Positions 28,892 to 38,442 are shown, counted from the first letter of the stretch. The stretch is 64,000 bases of DNA from Bog-473 sp963726005 (GCA_963726005.1 CAVSAT010000020.1:1-64000); one strand, 5' to 3'. Notes: a model not told the origin generated them from the letters alone. Translations and numbers: made by a program.

Positions 28892-29871
28892 ACCAGTTGC
28901 GCCTCGACCCGTTGTCGGGCCGTTGGGTCGTCGTGAGCCCCGGCCGCTCGGAACGGCCCTACTCGTTCTTGACCCGCTCCCATTGGCAGCCCGACGGGTT
29001 CGACCGCCCGTGCCCGTTCTGCCCCGGCAACGAGGAGGACACGCCGCCGGCCCTCGAGACCTACGGACCGACCGGCGGCTGGCTCGTCCGGGTCGTGCCC
29101 AACCTGTACCCCGCCTTCGAGGGTGACTTGCCCTTCGTGGTGGCTAACCGCGGACCCGTCTTCACCCAGGCCACCGCGGGAGGCATCCACGAGATCCTCA
29201 TCTTCTCGCCCGAACACGACCTGACCTTGGGGCAGCTCGGCCAGGAACAGGTCGAGCTCGTCATGGCGGCACTGCGCGACCGCCTGGAGGAGCACGCGTC
29301 GCAGCCCAACCTCCGGTACACCCAGGCCATCGTGAACTCGGGCCGCGAGGCGGGAGCGTCGCTCGAGCACCCGCACGGGCAGCTGCTCGGCATGTCGTTC
29401 ATCCCGCGCGAGCTCGCCGAGGAGCAGGCACGCTTCGCTCGCTTCGTCGGGTCTTGCCTCCTGTGCACGACCATCGAGGCGGAGGAGGACTCGACCGAGC
29501 GGGTGATCTACGCCAATGACCGCGTCGTGGTGGTGTGCCCCTTCTGGAGCGCCGTCCCCTACGAGATGCTCGTCATGCCACGGGAGCACAACCCCCATCT
29601 GCACCGGAGCCCCACCGAGGACCTCATCGCAGTCGGCGAGGCGATCCGACGCACACTGCAGCAACTCGCCGAAGCGGTCGGCGACGTGGCCTACAACATC
29701 GTCTTCCACTCCGCCCCCTACCGGGTCGGCGAGCCCTACCACTGGCACGCGCACATCTGGCCCAAGGCGACGACGACGGCGGGCTTCGAGCTCGGCACCG
29801 GCGTGGCCATCAACGTGATCTCTCCCGAGGAGGCAGCCGAGACCCTCAAGGTCTCCGCCCTGGCGCTCTGA
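28888..29871 (+). CDS. galT: Galactose-1-phosphate uridylyltransferase-like protein
   Basis: 327 residues of the GalT branch of the HIT superfamily. It starts with the LDPLSGRWVVVSPGR motif, then CPFCPGNE with the zinc-type Cys pair. The active-site stretch is NSGREAGASLEHPHGQLLG (HPHGQ), and a second domain carries YHWHAHIWP. It would exchange UMP between UDP-glucose and galactose-1-phosphate. Close relatives acting on other sugar or nucleotide phosphates cannot be excluded. No galK or galE is adjacent; the maltokinase/TreS pair on the other strand is the next neighbour. Confidence 0.82.
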   Translation: MNQLRLDPLSGRWVVVSPGRSERPYSFLTRSHWQPDGFDRPCPFCPGNEEDTPPALETYGPTGGWLVRVVPNLYPAFEGDLPFVVANRGPVFTQATAGGIHEILIFSPEHDLTLGQLGQEQVELVMAALRDRLEEHASQPNLRYTQAIVNSGREAGASLEHPHGQLLGMSFIPRELAEEQARFARFVGSCLLCTTIEAEEDSTERVIYANDRVVVVCPFWSAVPYEMLVMPREHNPHLHRSPTEDLIAVGEAIRRTLQQLAEAVGDVAYNIVFHSAPYRVGEPYHWHAHIWPKATTTAGFELGTGVAINVISPEEAAETLKVSALAL

Positions 29872-29901
29872 GGCCTTCGCCCCTTGGGGGCGATCCGAGG
29901 T

Positions 29902-31140
29902 CTACGGCGTCTGCACCGAGCGGGCGAGCTCGAGCATCGGCACAAGCCGCCGGACCAGGTCTCTGTCCGGGCCGACCAGGCCCCCGATGCCGGCCGTACC
30001 CAGGTAGCCCGCCACGAAGGCACGGCGGTTCCTCGCCTCCCAGGCCTGGCCGAGCGCGGCGAGACCGAGCCGGCCCGCCGGGTCCCGCTCCGCTGCTGCG
30101 ACCGTGCTGGCCTGGTGCATCGACCACAGGAGGTCGGCCACGTCGGCCAAGGGGCTGCGCCGGCCGGGTGCGGAGCCTCCGGCGAGGACACCACCAGGCG
30201 CGCAGTCGCTGACCACCCATCCCTGGTCGGTGCGCGCCGTACGGCCGAGACCGAAATCGCCGTGGGTGCGGATCACGGGAAGCCGCACCTCGGACTCGCG
30301 TATCCACTTCACGAGCTCCGCCACACCGGGCGCCTCCAGGAGCGACGGGTCCGCCGCGGTGATCGACGCCTCCGACTCGGCGAGCCAGTCCACCACTGGT
30401 TCATGGTGGCGCAGGAAGGCGCGGTCGAGGGCCAGGTGCATGCGGGCCGTCATGGTGCCCAACGCCCGAGCTTCGTTGCCGAAATCACCGCCGGCCGTCT
30501 CCGGCGAACCGCCCGTCGCGTAGAAGTCCCGCAGTGACGTGAGGGCGAGGGCCCACCCACCGGAGCGGTCCGCCAACGGCTCCTGGACCACGCCGAGGTC
30601 ACGCCCCTCCCAGACCCAGCGCACCAGCGGGGCGGCCACGTGGTTGAAGCCCGCCTCGTCCAGTCCGACCATGAGGTCGACATCGGGGCGCGGCGCGTCC
30701 TGGAGCCACGGAAACACGATGAGGTCGCCGCGGTCGCCGCAGTCGATCGCCGTGGCGTCGTGGTCGTCACGGAGGACGGCCACCGGCCCGGGGCGGGTCT
30801 CGACGCCGCGTACGGTGGCCAGCAACAGCGGCGCCAGCTGGGCGTCACGCAACGCATCGGTGCAGACGGCAAGACCGTGCTCGTCGTCGAGCAGGCCGAG
30901 GGTGGCCTCCTCCCCGGCGCGCAGGAAATGGGGCTCGTCCGTCACACTGCGCAGGCCCGCCACCACGTGCGCGCGCCGCTCCCCCACCCGGGCCACGATG
31001 TCGATCAGGCCGGGTCGGCCGGACCGGAGCACCTCGGCACGCTCGATGTCGATGTCGACGGCACCGGTCGGCGCGGCCCGCCGCAGCCCCAGCCACGCCT
31101 CGACGAGCGTGCGCAGCGCGGGGTCGTGCGCGGAGGTCAT
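29902..31140 (-). CDS. Maltokinase-like protein (TreS partner)
   Basis: 412 residues. The ATG overlaps the treS stop (ATGA). Similarity to Mak/Pep2 kinases runs along the whole chain, with the catalytic loop RTHGDFGLGR, a following SDCAPGG and GRRSPLADVADLLWS. Mak phosphorylates maltose to maltose-1-phosphate for GlgE. The HGD Asp and the next metal Asp are kept, but the usual Q of HGDxHLGQ is Arg and DFEGEP has become DCAPGG. Activity is therefore uncertain. The context with TreS supports a place in the trehalose to alpha-glucan route. Confidence 0.75.
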   Translation of the reverse strand: MTSAHDPALRTLVEAWLGLRRAAPTGAVDIDIERAEVLRSGRPGLIDIVARVGERRAHVVAGLRSVTDEPHFLRAGEEATLGLLDDEHGLAVCTDALRDAQLAPLLLATVRGVETRPGPVAVLRDDHDATAIDCGDRGDLIVFPWLQDAPRPDVDLMVGLDEAGFNHVAAPLVRWVWEGRDLGVVQEPLADRSGGWALALTSLRDFYATGGSPETAGGDFGNEARALGTMTARMHLALDRAFLRHHEPVVDWLAESEASITAADPSLLEAPGVAELVKWIRESEVRLPVIRTHGDFGLGRTARTDQGWVVSDCAPGGVLAGGSAPGRRSPLADVADLLWSMHQASTVAAAERDPAGRLGLAALGQAWEARNRRAFVAGYLGTAGIGGLVGPDRDLVRRLVPMLELARSVQTP

Positions 31141-32978
31141 TCGGGGACGGGCCTGTACTCGGGAGCCAGGTCGAACCACAAGAAGCCGTACGGCGGCAGC
31201 GTGATCGTGTAGGGCTCCTCGGTGATGACCGGAAACGGGACGCGGCCCAACACCTCGTAGGGCGTCGAACCGGCCCACTTGGCCAGGGCCAGCTCGGCCG
31301 GCTGCGCGAACCGGCTCAGGTTGTGGACGCACAGCACGGCCTGGTGCCGGTACACCACCTCGTCGCCCTCGCTCTCGTTGCCGGCCGGGACGGTGCGCGC
31401 CAAGACGGTCGCGGGGCCCCAGTCCAGGGCACCGTCCACCGACGGCCGCACCGGTGGGGCCGCCGCGGCGGAGCTGCTCAAGATGTCGGCCACCTCGCCC
31501 GAGCGCATGTAGGCCAGGACCGAGGGGTTGGCGCAGGGCAGCACCTCCATCTCGCCCACACCCATCACGGGCAGCGCCCGCCGTTCGGTCAGCATGCGGC
31601 GCAGCCAGTGCAGGAAGGATCCCTGGTTCCGCAACTGTGCCTCGACGTTGAGCGCGGCGAAGCCGTAGACGGGGTCCATGAGGGGCGGCAGATACAGCTG
31701 GGCGAAGTCCGCCTTCGAGAACCCGCCGTTGCGGTCTGGCGACCATTGCATCGGAGTGCGCACCGAGTCGCGGTCACCGAGGTAGATGTTGTCGCCCATG
31801 AGGAGCTCGTCGCCGTAGTAGATCACCGGACTGCCGGGCAGGGACAGGATCAGCGCATAGAGCAGCTCGGCCGTCCGCCGGTCGTTGTCGAGCAGCGGCG
31901 CCAGTCGCCGCCCGATACCCATGTGCCGCTTCATCCTCGGATCCTTGGCGTACTCCGCAATGAGGTAGTCCCGCTCCTCGTCGCTGACCTGTTCGAGGGT
32001 GAGCTCGTCGTGGTTGCGCAGGAAGATGGCCCACTGGCTGGCGTCGTCGATGACCGGGGTCTGGGCGAGGATCTCGGTGATCGGGTACCGCTGCTCCCGA
32101 CGGACCGCCATGAACAGGCGCGGCATGAGCGGGAAGTGGAAGCACAGGTGACACTCGTCGCCGTCGCCGAAGTAGTCCGCCACGTCGCTCGGCCACCCGT
32201 TCGCCTCGGCGAGCAGAATGCGTCCCGGATAATCCGCGTCGATCTGCTTGCGAACCCGCTTGATGAACGCGTGTGTCTCGGGCAGGTGCTCTCCCGATGT
32301 CCCGTCGCGCTGGTAGAGGTAGGGCACGGCGTCGAGCCGGAAGCCGTCGAAGCCGAGATCGAGCCAGAAGCGGACGAGGTCGATCATGGTGTCGGCCACT
32401 TCGGGGTTCTCGTAGTTGAGGTCGGGCTGGTGGTGGTAGAAGCGGTGCCAGTAGTACTGCTGGCGGGTGTCGTCCCAGGTCCAGTTGGAGCGTTCCACGT
32501 CGGTGAACACCACGCGGGCGTCCGGCCATTTCTGATCGTCCTCGTTCCAGACGTACCAGTCCGCCTTGGCGTTGTCCCGCGACGAACGGGACTCGATGAA
32601 CCAGGGGTGCTCGTCGCTGGTGTGGTTCATCACGAGATCGGCCACGACCCGGATGCCCCGGCGGTGGGCGTCCTCGAGGAACGCCACCAGGTCGCTGATG
32701 CTGCCGTAGTCGGGATGGACGTTGAAGAAGTCGCTGATGTCATACCCGCCGTCGCGGAACGGTGACGGGTAGAACGGCAGCATCCAGATGCAGTCGATGC
32801 CGAGCCACTCGATGTAATCCAGCTTCTCGCGCAGCCCGCGCAGGTCCCCGGTGCCGTCGTTGTTGGCGTCGAAGTAACCCCGGATGAGCACCTCGTAGAA
32901 CACGGCGTGCTGGAACCAGCGGACCGAGGGGTCGAAGGCGCCGTCACCGGAGCTGACCGGGATGGGAGGCGAGCTCAT
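31137..32978 (-). CDS. treS: Trehalose synthase (maltose alpha-D-glucosyltransferase)
   Basis: 613 residues from ATG 32978, a GH13 enzyme of the TreS type. It begins WFQHAVFYEVLIRGYFDANNDG. The conserved regions are DLVMNHTSDEHPWF, the nucleophile in GFDGFRLDAVPYLY, the acid/base Glu in LLAEANGWPSD and the transition-state Asp in FLRNHDELTLE. It interconverts trehalose and maltose. The C-terminal beta-domain carries an extra Ala/Pro-rich stretch (SSSAAAAPPVRPS). It overlaps the kinase-like gene downstream by 4 bases, so the two act as a pair. Confidence 0.95.
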   Translation of the reverse strand: MSSPPIPVSSGDGAFDPSVRWFQHAVFYEVLIRGYFDANNDGTGDLRGLREKLDYIEWLGIDCIWMLPFYPSPFRDGGYDISDFFNVHPDYGSISDLVAFLEDAHRRGIRVVADLVMNHTSDEHPWFIESRSSRDNAKADWYVWNEDDQKWPDARVVFTDVERSNWTWDDTRQQYYWHRFYHHQPDLNYENPEVADTMIDLVRFWLDLGFDGFRLDAVPYLYQRDGTSGEHLPETHAFIKRVRKQIDADYPGRILLAEANGWPSDVADYFGDGDECHLCFHFPLMPRLFMAVRREQRYPITEILAQTPVIDDASQWAIFLRNHDELTLEQVSDEERDYLIAEYAKDPRMKRHMGIGRRLAPLLDNDRRTAELLYALILSLPGSPVIYYGDELLMGDNIYLGDRDSVRTPMQWSPDRNGGFSKADFAQLYLPPLMDPVYGFAALNVEAQLRNQGSFLHWLRRMLTERRALPVMGVGEMEVLPCANPSVLAYMRSGEVADILSSSAAAAPPVRPSVDGALDWGPATVLARTVPAGNESEGDEVVYRHQAVLCVHNLSRFAQPAELALAKWAGSTPYEVLGRVPFPVITEEPYTITLPPYGFLWFDLAPEYRPVPE

Positions 32979-32982
32979 CCCG

Positions 32983-33132
32983 TCATCGCCCGACGAACGT
33001 CGACCGGCCGGGGGGCGGGAGTGCCTCGTCCTTGGGCCGGTCGAGCCGGACGAGCGCCACGTTGTGCACCCGGCGTTCCACGGTGACGTAGGTCTCGGCC
33101 ACGGCCGCACCGTACCGGACCCGGCGCCACAT
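32983..33132 (-). CDS. Small protein between meaB and treS, possible truncated enoyl-CoA hydratase start
   Basis: A 49-residue frame whose ATG follows the meaB stop by 3 bases and whose stop lies 4 bases before the treS ATG, so it fits the operon exactly. Residues YVTVERRVHNVALVRLDRPKD resemble the N-terminal strand pair of crotonase-fold proteins, which would then continue for 200 residues that are absent. It is either a remnant or a small unknown protein. Confidence 0.4.
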   Translation of the reverse strand: MWRRVRYGAAVAETYVTVERRVHNVALVRLDRPKDEALPPPGRSTFVGR

Positions 33133-33135
33133 GGC

Positions 33136-34107
33136 TCATTCGGTCAGGAGCCGATCGGCGGCCTGGTACGGGTCGAGCTCGCCGGCCGTCAGGGCCTTGA
33201 CCGCCGTGGTGAACTCCTCACCGGCTGCGAGCTCGCGGATGCGGGCCTCCGAGCGCGCGAGCAACACCCGGCGCAGCTCCTGCGCCAGTCGATCGGACCG
33301 CCGCGCGGTCAGCTGGCCCGCGCTCTCGAGGTAGTCGCGGTGGCGAGCCACCGCGTGCCAGAGGTCGCCCACACCCTCGCCTTCCGTCGCCGTGGTGTCG
33401 ACGATCTCGGGTCGCCATACGCCGGGCCGCGACAGGTCGAGCATCTGTTCCAGGTCTCGACGGGCCTCGCGCCCTCCCGGACGGTCCGACTTGTTGATGA
33501 CGAAGACGTCGGCCACCTCGAGCAACCCCGCCTTGCTGGCCTGCATGGAGTCACCCCACCCCGGGGTGACCACGACCACCGTCGTGTCGGCCGCGGACGC
33601 GATCTCCACCTCCATCTGCCCGACGCCGACGGTCTCGACGATGACCAGCGGGATGCCCGCCGCCCCGAGCAGGCGGACCGCATCGGGCACGGCGAGCGAG
33701 AGCCCGCCCAGGTGGCCACGGGTCGCCATCGACCGGATGAACACCGTCGCGTCGAGCGCATGCTGGCTCATGCGCACGCGGTCGCCGAGGATGGCGCCAC
33801 CGCTGAACGGAGAGGTCGGGTCGACCGCGAGCACGCCGACCTGTGGCACCGGCTCCGACCGCGGTTCGGGCCAGCCCGCACGCACCTGTCCGATCAGCCC
33901 GTCGGTGAGCGTCGACTTGCCCGAGCCGGGTGCGCCGGTGAGGCCCACCGTGTACGGGACCTCCGACCGGTAGGCCAGGCGGGCGACCCCGGTCGCGCTG
34001 TCGCCGCCGCGTTCGATGTAGGACAGCAGCCGCGCCAGCGCGACGCGGTCACCCGCCCGAGCCTGCTCGAGCAGCGCTGCGGGGTCGGCGGGCCGTGGGG
34101 GGTTCAC
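33136..34107 (-). CDS. meaB: MeaB/ArgK-type GTPase for methylmalonyl-CoA mutase
   Basis: 323 residues from a GTG that overlaps the murA stop (GTGA). G1 is GLTGAPGSGKSTL; LAVDPTSPFSGGAILGDRVRM is the switch region of the family; VETVGVGQMEVEIA contains the G3 Glu motif; the G4 is FVINKSDRPG. MeaB guards loading and repair of the B12-dependent mutase. No mutase gene is seen in the window. Coupling with murA is probably positional only. Confidence 0.92.
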   Translation of the reverse strand: MNPPRPADPAALLEQARAGDRVALARLLSYIERGGDSATGVARLAYRSEVPYTVGLTGAPGSGKSTLTDGLIGQVRAGWPEPRSEPVPQVGVLAVDPTSPFSGGAILGDRVRMSQHALDATVFIRSMATRGHLGGLSLAVPDAVRLLGAAGIPLVIVETVGVGQMEVEIASAADTTVVVVTPGWGDSMQASKAGLLEVADVFVINKSDRPGGREARRDLEQMLDLSRPGVWRPEIVDTTATEGEGVGDLWHAVARHRDYLESAGQLTARRSDRLAQELRRVLLARSEARIRELAAGEEFTTAVKALTAGELDPYQAADRLLTE

Positions 34108-35366
34108 AGGATGGTCACCTTGGCCCCGAGCGAGCGCAGCGCACCCGCCAGGTCCTCGTAGCCGCGACGGATGTGGTGCGCGCCGCTCACCACCGTCTCC
34201 CCCTCGGCCACGAGCCCGGCCAGGACGAGGGCCACGCCGGCCCGGATGTCCGGGGCACGCACCGGCGCTCCCGAGAGCCGGGGCACGCCGCGCACGACGG
34301 CATGGTGACCCTCGGTCCGGATGTCGGCGCCCATCCGCCGCAGCTGCTCGACGTAGCGGAAGCGCCCCGAGAAGAGATTCTCGGTGAGGATGCCCACGCC
34401 GTCGGACACCGACAGCATCGCCACGAGGAGCGGGCTGTAGTCGGTAGCCACCCCGGGGTACGGGAGCGTGGCGATGTCGGCCGACACGAGCCGCTCCTGC
34501 GCGCCGGCGCACAGCCCGTGCGGACCCATCTCCGTGTGCACCCCCATCTGGTTGACCTTCCGCAGGACCATCTCCATGTGCTCCGGCCGGGCGTCTGCGA
34601 TCGTCACCTCGCCTCCTGCCATCCCGACTGCCGCCAGGTAGGTCGCCGCCACCACCCGGTCGGGCACCACCGTGTGCCGCGTCGGCCGGAGCTCGTCGAC
34701 CCCCTCGATCTCGATGCGCGAGGTTCCCGCGCCGCGGACCACCGCCCCCATGTCGCAGAGCATGGCGGCCAGGTCGGCCACCTCGGGCTCCTTGGCGGCG
34801 TTCTCGATGACGGTCGTTCCCTTGGCGAGGACGGCCGCCATGAGGAGGTTGTCGGTCGCCGTGTGGCTCGGGTACTCCAGCACCACCCGCGTCCCCACCA
34901 GTCGACCGCCGGGGACGGTGCCGCGCACCTCACCGTGGGACGACTCGAAGCGGGCGCCCATGGCACTGAGGCCGTTGATGTGGAAGTCGATCGGACGGTC
35001 GCCGAAGTCGTCCCCACCGGGCAACGGCACCCGGACGGCGCCGCAGCGCGCGAGCAGCAGACCCAGGACCACCACCGACGCACGCATGCGCTCGAAGAGC
35101 TCGTAGGGCCCCCCGGGCACCAGCTCGCCGACCGGGGGCGTCGTCACCGCCACGTCCCCGTCGTCGTGCCGCTCGACCTCCGCCCCCATGGAGCGCAGCA
35201 CGTTGGCCATGCTCTCCACGTCGTCGATGTGCGGGACGTTGGACAGCACCGTCCGCCCCTCGGCCAGGAGACAGCCCACCATCAGCTTGAGGGCCGAATT
35301 CTTCGCTCCGCCTGCGCTGACGGTTCCCCGGAGCGGTCCGTTCGGCTCGACAATGATCTGGTCCAC
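34104..35366 (-). CDS. murA: UDP-N-acetylglucosamine 1-carboxyvinyltransferase
   Basis: 420 residues from GTG 35366, the first committed step of peptidoglycan synthesis (transfer of enolpyruvate to UDP-GlcNAc). It has the family's GGAKNSALK N-terminus and the inverse alpha/beta barrel repeats. The loop that normally carries the catalytic Cys (GGCxxGxRPxD) reads GGDDFGDRPID, so Asp replaces Cys. This natural Asp variant is known to be active and insensitive to fosfomycin. The gene is divergent from glpX with 70 bases between them and is followed by meaB. Confidence 0.93.
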   Translation of the reverse strand: MDQIIVEPNGPLRGTVSAGGAKNSALKLMVGCLLAEGRTVLSNVPHIDDVESMANVLRSMGAEVERHDDGDVAVTTPPVGELVPGGPYELFERMRASVVVLGLLLARCGAVRVPLPGGDDFGDRPIDFHINGLSAMGARFESSHGEVRGTVPGGRLVGTRVVLEYPSHTATDNLLMAAVLAKGTTVIENAAKEPEVADLAAMLCDMGAVVRGAGTSRIEIEGVDELRPTRHTVVPDRVVAATYLAAVGMAGGEVTIADARPEHMEMVLRKVNQMGVHTEMGPHGLCAGAQERLVSADIATLPYPGVATDYSPLLVAMLSVSDGVGILTENLFSGRFRYVEQLRRMGADIRTEGHHAVVRGVPRLSGAPVRAPDIRAGVALVLAGLVAEGETVVSGAHHIRRGYEDLAGALRSLGAKVTIL

Positions 35367-35436
35367 GAACCCAAGTATCGCCGCTGGCGGGCCCGCGGCC
35401 GGTAACCGCCGATCCCCGACCAACTATGGTCCAACC

Positions 35437-36432
35437 GTGGTGACGACACGCCAAGCCCCGGACCGGAACCTCGCCATGGACCTGGTGCGCACGACCGAAG
35501 CCGCGGCCATGGCGGCCAGCCGGTGGATGGGCCGCGGCGACAAACTGGGCGCCGACGGCGCCGCCGTCGAGGCGATGCGAACCGTGCTGTCGACCGTGCC
35601 GATGGACGGGATCGTCGTGATCGGGGAGGGCGAGAAGGACAATGCGCCCATGCTCTTCAACGGGGAGAAGATCGGCGACGGGACGCCCCCGCTGACCGAC
35701 ATCGCCGTGGACCCCATCGACGGCACGACCCTGACCGCCCAGGGCCGCGGCGGTGCCCTGGCCGTGATCGCCGTCGCGGAGCGGGGCGCGATGTTCGACC
35801 CCGGGCCCTGTGTCTACATGGAGAAGCTGGCCGTCGGCCCCCGCGCTAAGGGGGCGTGTGACATCCGGCGCACGCCGACCGAGAACCTTCACGCCCTCTC
35901 GGAGGCCCTGGCGCGGCCGATCCGGGACCTCACCGCCGTCATCCTGGACCGGCCGCGCCACGAGCAACTCATCGCCGAGGTGCGGGCGGCGGGGGCGAGG
36001 ATCCGGCTGATCACCGACGGTGACGTGGCGGGTGCCATCGCCACCGGCTGGCCCGGCGCCGGCACCGACATCCTCTTCGGCATCGGGGGGACGCCCGAGG
36101 GCGTGCTGGCCGCCGCTGCGCTCAAGTGCATGGGGGCCGAGATCCAGGGCAAGCTCCACCCGCGCAACGAGGCGGAGCGCGCCGCCGCCCTCGAGGCCGG
36201 CTACTCCCTCGACGCCGTGCTGACGACGGATGACCTGGTGCAGGGCAACAACTGCTTCTTCGCCGCCACGGGGATCACCGACGGCGAGCTCCTCCGGGGC
36301 GTCCAGTACCACATGTTCGGCGCCACGACGCAGTCGCTCGTCATGCGCTCCAAGTCGGGGACGCTGCGCAAGATCGACGCCAGCCACGCGCTGACCAAGC
36401 TCGCCGAGTTCAGCTCCATCCCGTTCGGCTGA
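35437..36432 (+). CDS. glpX: Class II fructose-1,6-bisphosphatase
   Basis: 331 residues from GTG 35437 (35440 or ATG 35476 are also possible). GlpX motifs: GEGEKDNAPMLFNGE, the metal-binding DPIDGTT, and LITDGDVAGAI, followed by GIGGTPEGVLAAAALKC. It hydrolyses fructose-1,6-bisphosphate in gluconeogenesis with Mg/Mn. It is a single plus-strand gene converging on the ATP synthase operon, whose last gene ends 45 bases away. Confidence 0.92.
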   Translation: MVTTRQAPDRNLAMDLVRTTEAAAMAASRWMGRGDKLGADGAAVEAMRTVLSTVPMDGIVVIGEGEKDNAPMLFNGEKIGDGTPPLTDIAVDPIDGTTLTAQGRGGALAVIAVAERGAMFDPGPCVYMEKLAVGPRAKGACDIRRTPTENLHALSEALARPIRDLTAVILDRPRHEQLIAEVRAAGARIRLITDGDVAGAIATGWPGAGTDILFGIGGTPEGVLAAAALKCMGAEIQGKLHPRNEAERAAALEAGYSLDAVLTTDDLVQGNNCFFAATGITDGELLRGVQYHMFGATTQSLVMRSKSGTLRKIDASHALTKLAEFSSIPFG

Positions 36433-36477
36433 ACGGCCGCCGGCGGGCGCCGTGGCGCCGTCGATCGTGGGGAGGCG

Positions 36478-36984
36478 TCAGGCGGCGGTCTGCGAGGCAA
36501 CGGCGAGGCGCAGTTCGGCCCGCGCCAAGGCGCCCTCGGCCTCGATCAGCTTGACATCCACCTCGGCGTCCTCGGCGGCGGGTCCCCGGCCGCCGCCGAG
36601 CTCGTTGACCCGCTGGGCCGCCGCGTCCCGCGCCAGCTCCGCGCGCGGCACGTCGATCTCCTCGGCCAGCTCGGCCACACCGGCCAGGAGCGTCACGCGG
36701 GTGGAGAGACCCGGTAGCGGACCGTCACCCTCGGCCAGGCCCGCGGCGGCATCGGGGCTCGTGTCGACCTGGACGAAGCCACCGTGCACGGCCAATCGAC
36801 TCACGATGCCGTCGGGCTGCTCCACCCGCACCTCGCCCGGCACGACGTCGCCCACCAGCGGCGTGTGCCCGTCGAGCACGGTGAGCGCACCGTCGGACGT
36901 CGCCAGCACGACCGACGTGGCGCCGCCGGCCAGGAGGGACTGTTCGGGCGTGACGATCTCCACGCCGAAGACGCCGTCGGCCAC
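36478..36984 (-). CDS. atpC: ATP synthase epsilon subunit
   Basis: 168 residues. The N-terminal beta-sandwich has VEIVTPEQSLLAGGATSVVLAT and DGHTPLVGDVVPGEV, followed by LAVHGGFVQV. The C-terminal helical part is longer than usual (Ala/Glu-rich). It is part of the central stalk of F1. Its ATG abuts the atpD stop with 1 base of overlap. It is the last gene of the operon. Confidence 0.93.
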   Translation of the reverse strand: MADGVFGVEIVTPEQSLLAGGATSVVLATSDGALTVLDGHTPLVGDVVPGEVRVEQPDGIVSRLAVHGGFVQVDTSPDAAAGLAEGDGPLPGLSTRVTLLAGVAELAEEIDVPRAELARDAAAQRVNELGGGRGPAAEDAEVDVKLIEAEGALARAELRLAVASQTAA

Positions 36985-38438
36985 TAGCCCGCCTCCGCCT
37001 CGAGCGTCTTGGCCTTCTCGAGCACCGACTCGACCCCGCCCACGTTGAGGAAGGCCTGCTCAGGGACGTTGTCGAGGTCGCCGTCGACGAGGGCCTCGAA
37101 GGACTCCACCGTCTCGTCGATCGGCACGAAGATGCCGGGAACGCCGGTGAAGACCTCGGCCACGAAGAACGGCTGGGACAGGTAGCGCTGGATCTTGCGG
37201 GCCCGGGTCACCGTCACCCGGTCCTCTTCGGACAGCTCGTCCATCCCGAGGATGGCGATGATGTCCTGCAGCTCCTTGTAGCGCTGCAGGACCTCCTGCA
37301 CCCGGCGGGCCACCGCGTAGTGGCGGTCACCCACGATCTCCGGCGCCAGGATGTTCGAGGTCGACGCCAGCGGGTCCACGGCCGGGTAGATCCCGAGCGC
37401 GGCGATCTGGCGGGAGAGCTCCGTCGTCGCGTCGAGGTGGGTGAACGTCGTGAACGGTGCCGGGTCGGTGTAGTCGTCCGCGGGGACGTACACCGCCTGC
37501 AAGGAGGTGATCGACTTCCCCTTGGTCGACGTGATCCGCTCCTGCAGCTCGCCCATCTCGTCGGCCAGTGTCGGCTGGTAGCCGACCGCCGACGGCATCC
37601 GGCCGAGCAGCGTGGAGACCTCCGAGCCGGCTTGGACGAAGCGGAAGATGTTGTCGACGAAGAGCAGGACGTCCTGGTTCTGGACGTCGCGGAAGTACTC
37701 GGCCATGGTGAGGGCGGCGAGGGCGACGCGGAGGCGGACGCCGGGGGGCTCGTCCATCTGGCCGTAGACCAGGGCCGCCTTGTCGATGACGCCCGACTCC
37801 TGCATCTCGAGCCACATGTCGGTCCCCTCGCGCGTCCGCTCCCCGACGCCGGCGAACACGGACACGCCGCTGTACTGCTGGGCCACCCGGTGGATCATCT
37901 CTTGGATGATGACGGTCTTGCCGACCCCGGCCCCGCCGAACAGGCCGATCTTGCCACCCTGCACGTAGGGCTCGAGGAGGTCGATCACCTTGATCCCGGT
38001 CTCGAACATCTGGGCCCTGGGCTCCAGCTGGTCGAAGGCCGGCGCGTTGCGATGGATCTCCCAGTACTCGTCGATGCCTTCGATGGAGTCAGTGTCGAGC
38101 GGCTGGCCGAGCACGTTGAAGACGTGGCCCAGCACCGCGTTGCCCACCGGGACCGTGATGCCCCGGCCGAGGTTGCGCACGGGCGCGCCCCGGACGAGGC
38201 CATCGGTCTGCTGCATGCAGATGCAGCGCACACGGCCGTCACCGATCTGCTGGGCCACCTCGGCCGTGACCTGGTGGGCGGACCCGTCGAGCTCGATGGT
38301 GAATTCGACGGCGTGGTTGATCTCGGGCAGCGCGTGGGGCGGGAACTCGACGTCGATGACGGGGCCGGCGATGGCGACGACCCGGCCGCCGGCCAGCGTT
38401 CCGGCCGGCGACGTGTCCTGCAGGGTGGTGGTGGTCAT
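36984..38438 (-). CDS. atpD: ATP synthase beta subunit
   Basis: 484 residues with the P-loop GLFGGAGVGKTV, the catalytic region GVGERTREG, DNIFRFVQAGSEVS and the DELSEED motif. It is the catalytic subunit of F1. It follows atpG with 4 bases between. Confidence 0.97.
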   Translation of the reverse strand: MTTTTLQDTSPAGTLAGGRVVAIAGPVIDVEFPPHALPEINHAVEFTIELDGSAHQVTAEVAQQIGDGRVRCICMQQTDGLVRGAPVRNLGRGITVPVGNAVLGHVFNVLGQPLDTDSIEGIDEYWEIHRNAPAFDQLEPRAQMFETGIKVIDLLEPYVQGGKIGLFGGAGVGKTVIIQEMIHRVAQQYSGVSVFAGVGERTREGTDMWLEMQESGVIDKAALVYGQMDEPPGVRLRVALAALTMAEYFRDVQNQDVLLFVDNIFRFVQAGSEVSTLLGRMPSAVGYQPTLADEMGELQERITSTKGKSITSLQAVYVPADDYTDPAPFTTFTHLDATTELSRQIAALGIYPAVDPLASTSNILAPEIVGDRHYAVARRVQEVLQRYKELQDIIAILGMDELSEEDRVTVTRARKIQRYLSQPFFVAEVFTGVPGIFVPIDETVESFEALVDGDLDNVPEQAFLNVGGVESVLEKAKTLEAEAG

Positions 38439-38442
38439 CGGG

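Noticed and set aside
32969..34161. Plus-strand frame across meaB
   Set aside because: Shadow; meaB GTPase motifs lie on the minus strand.
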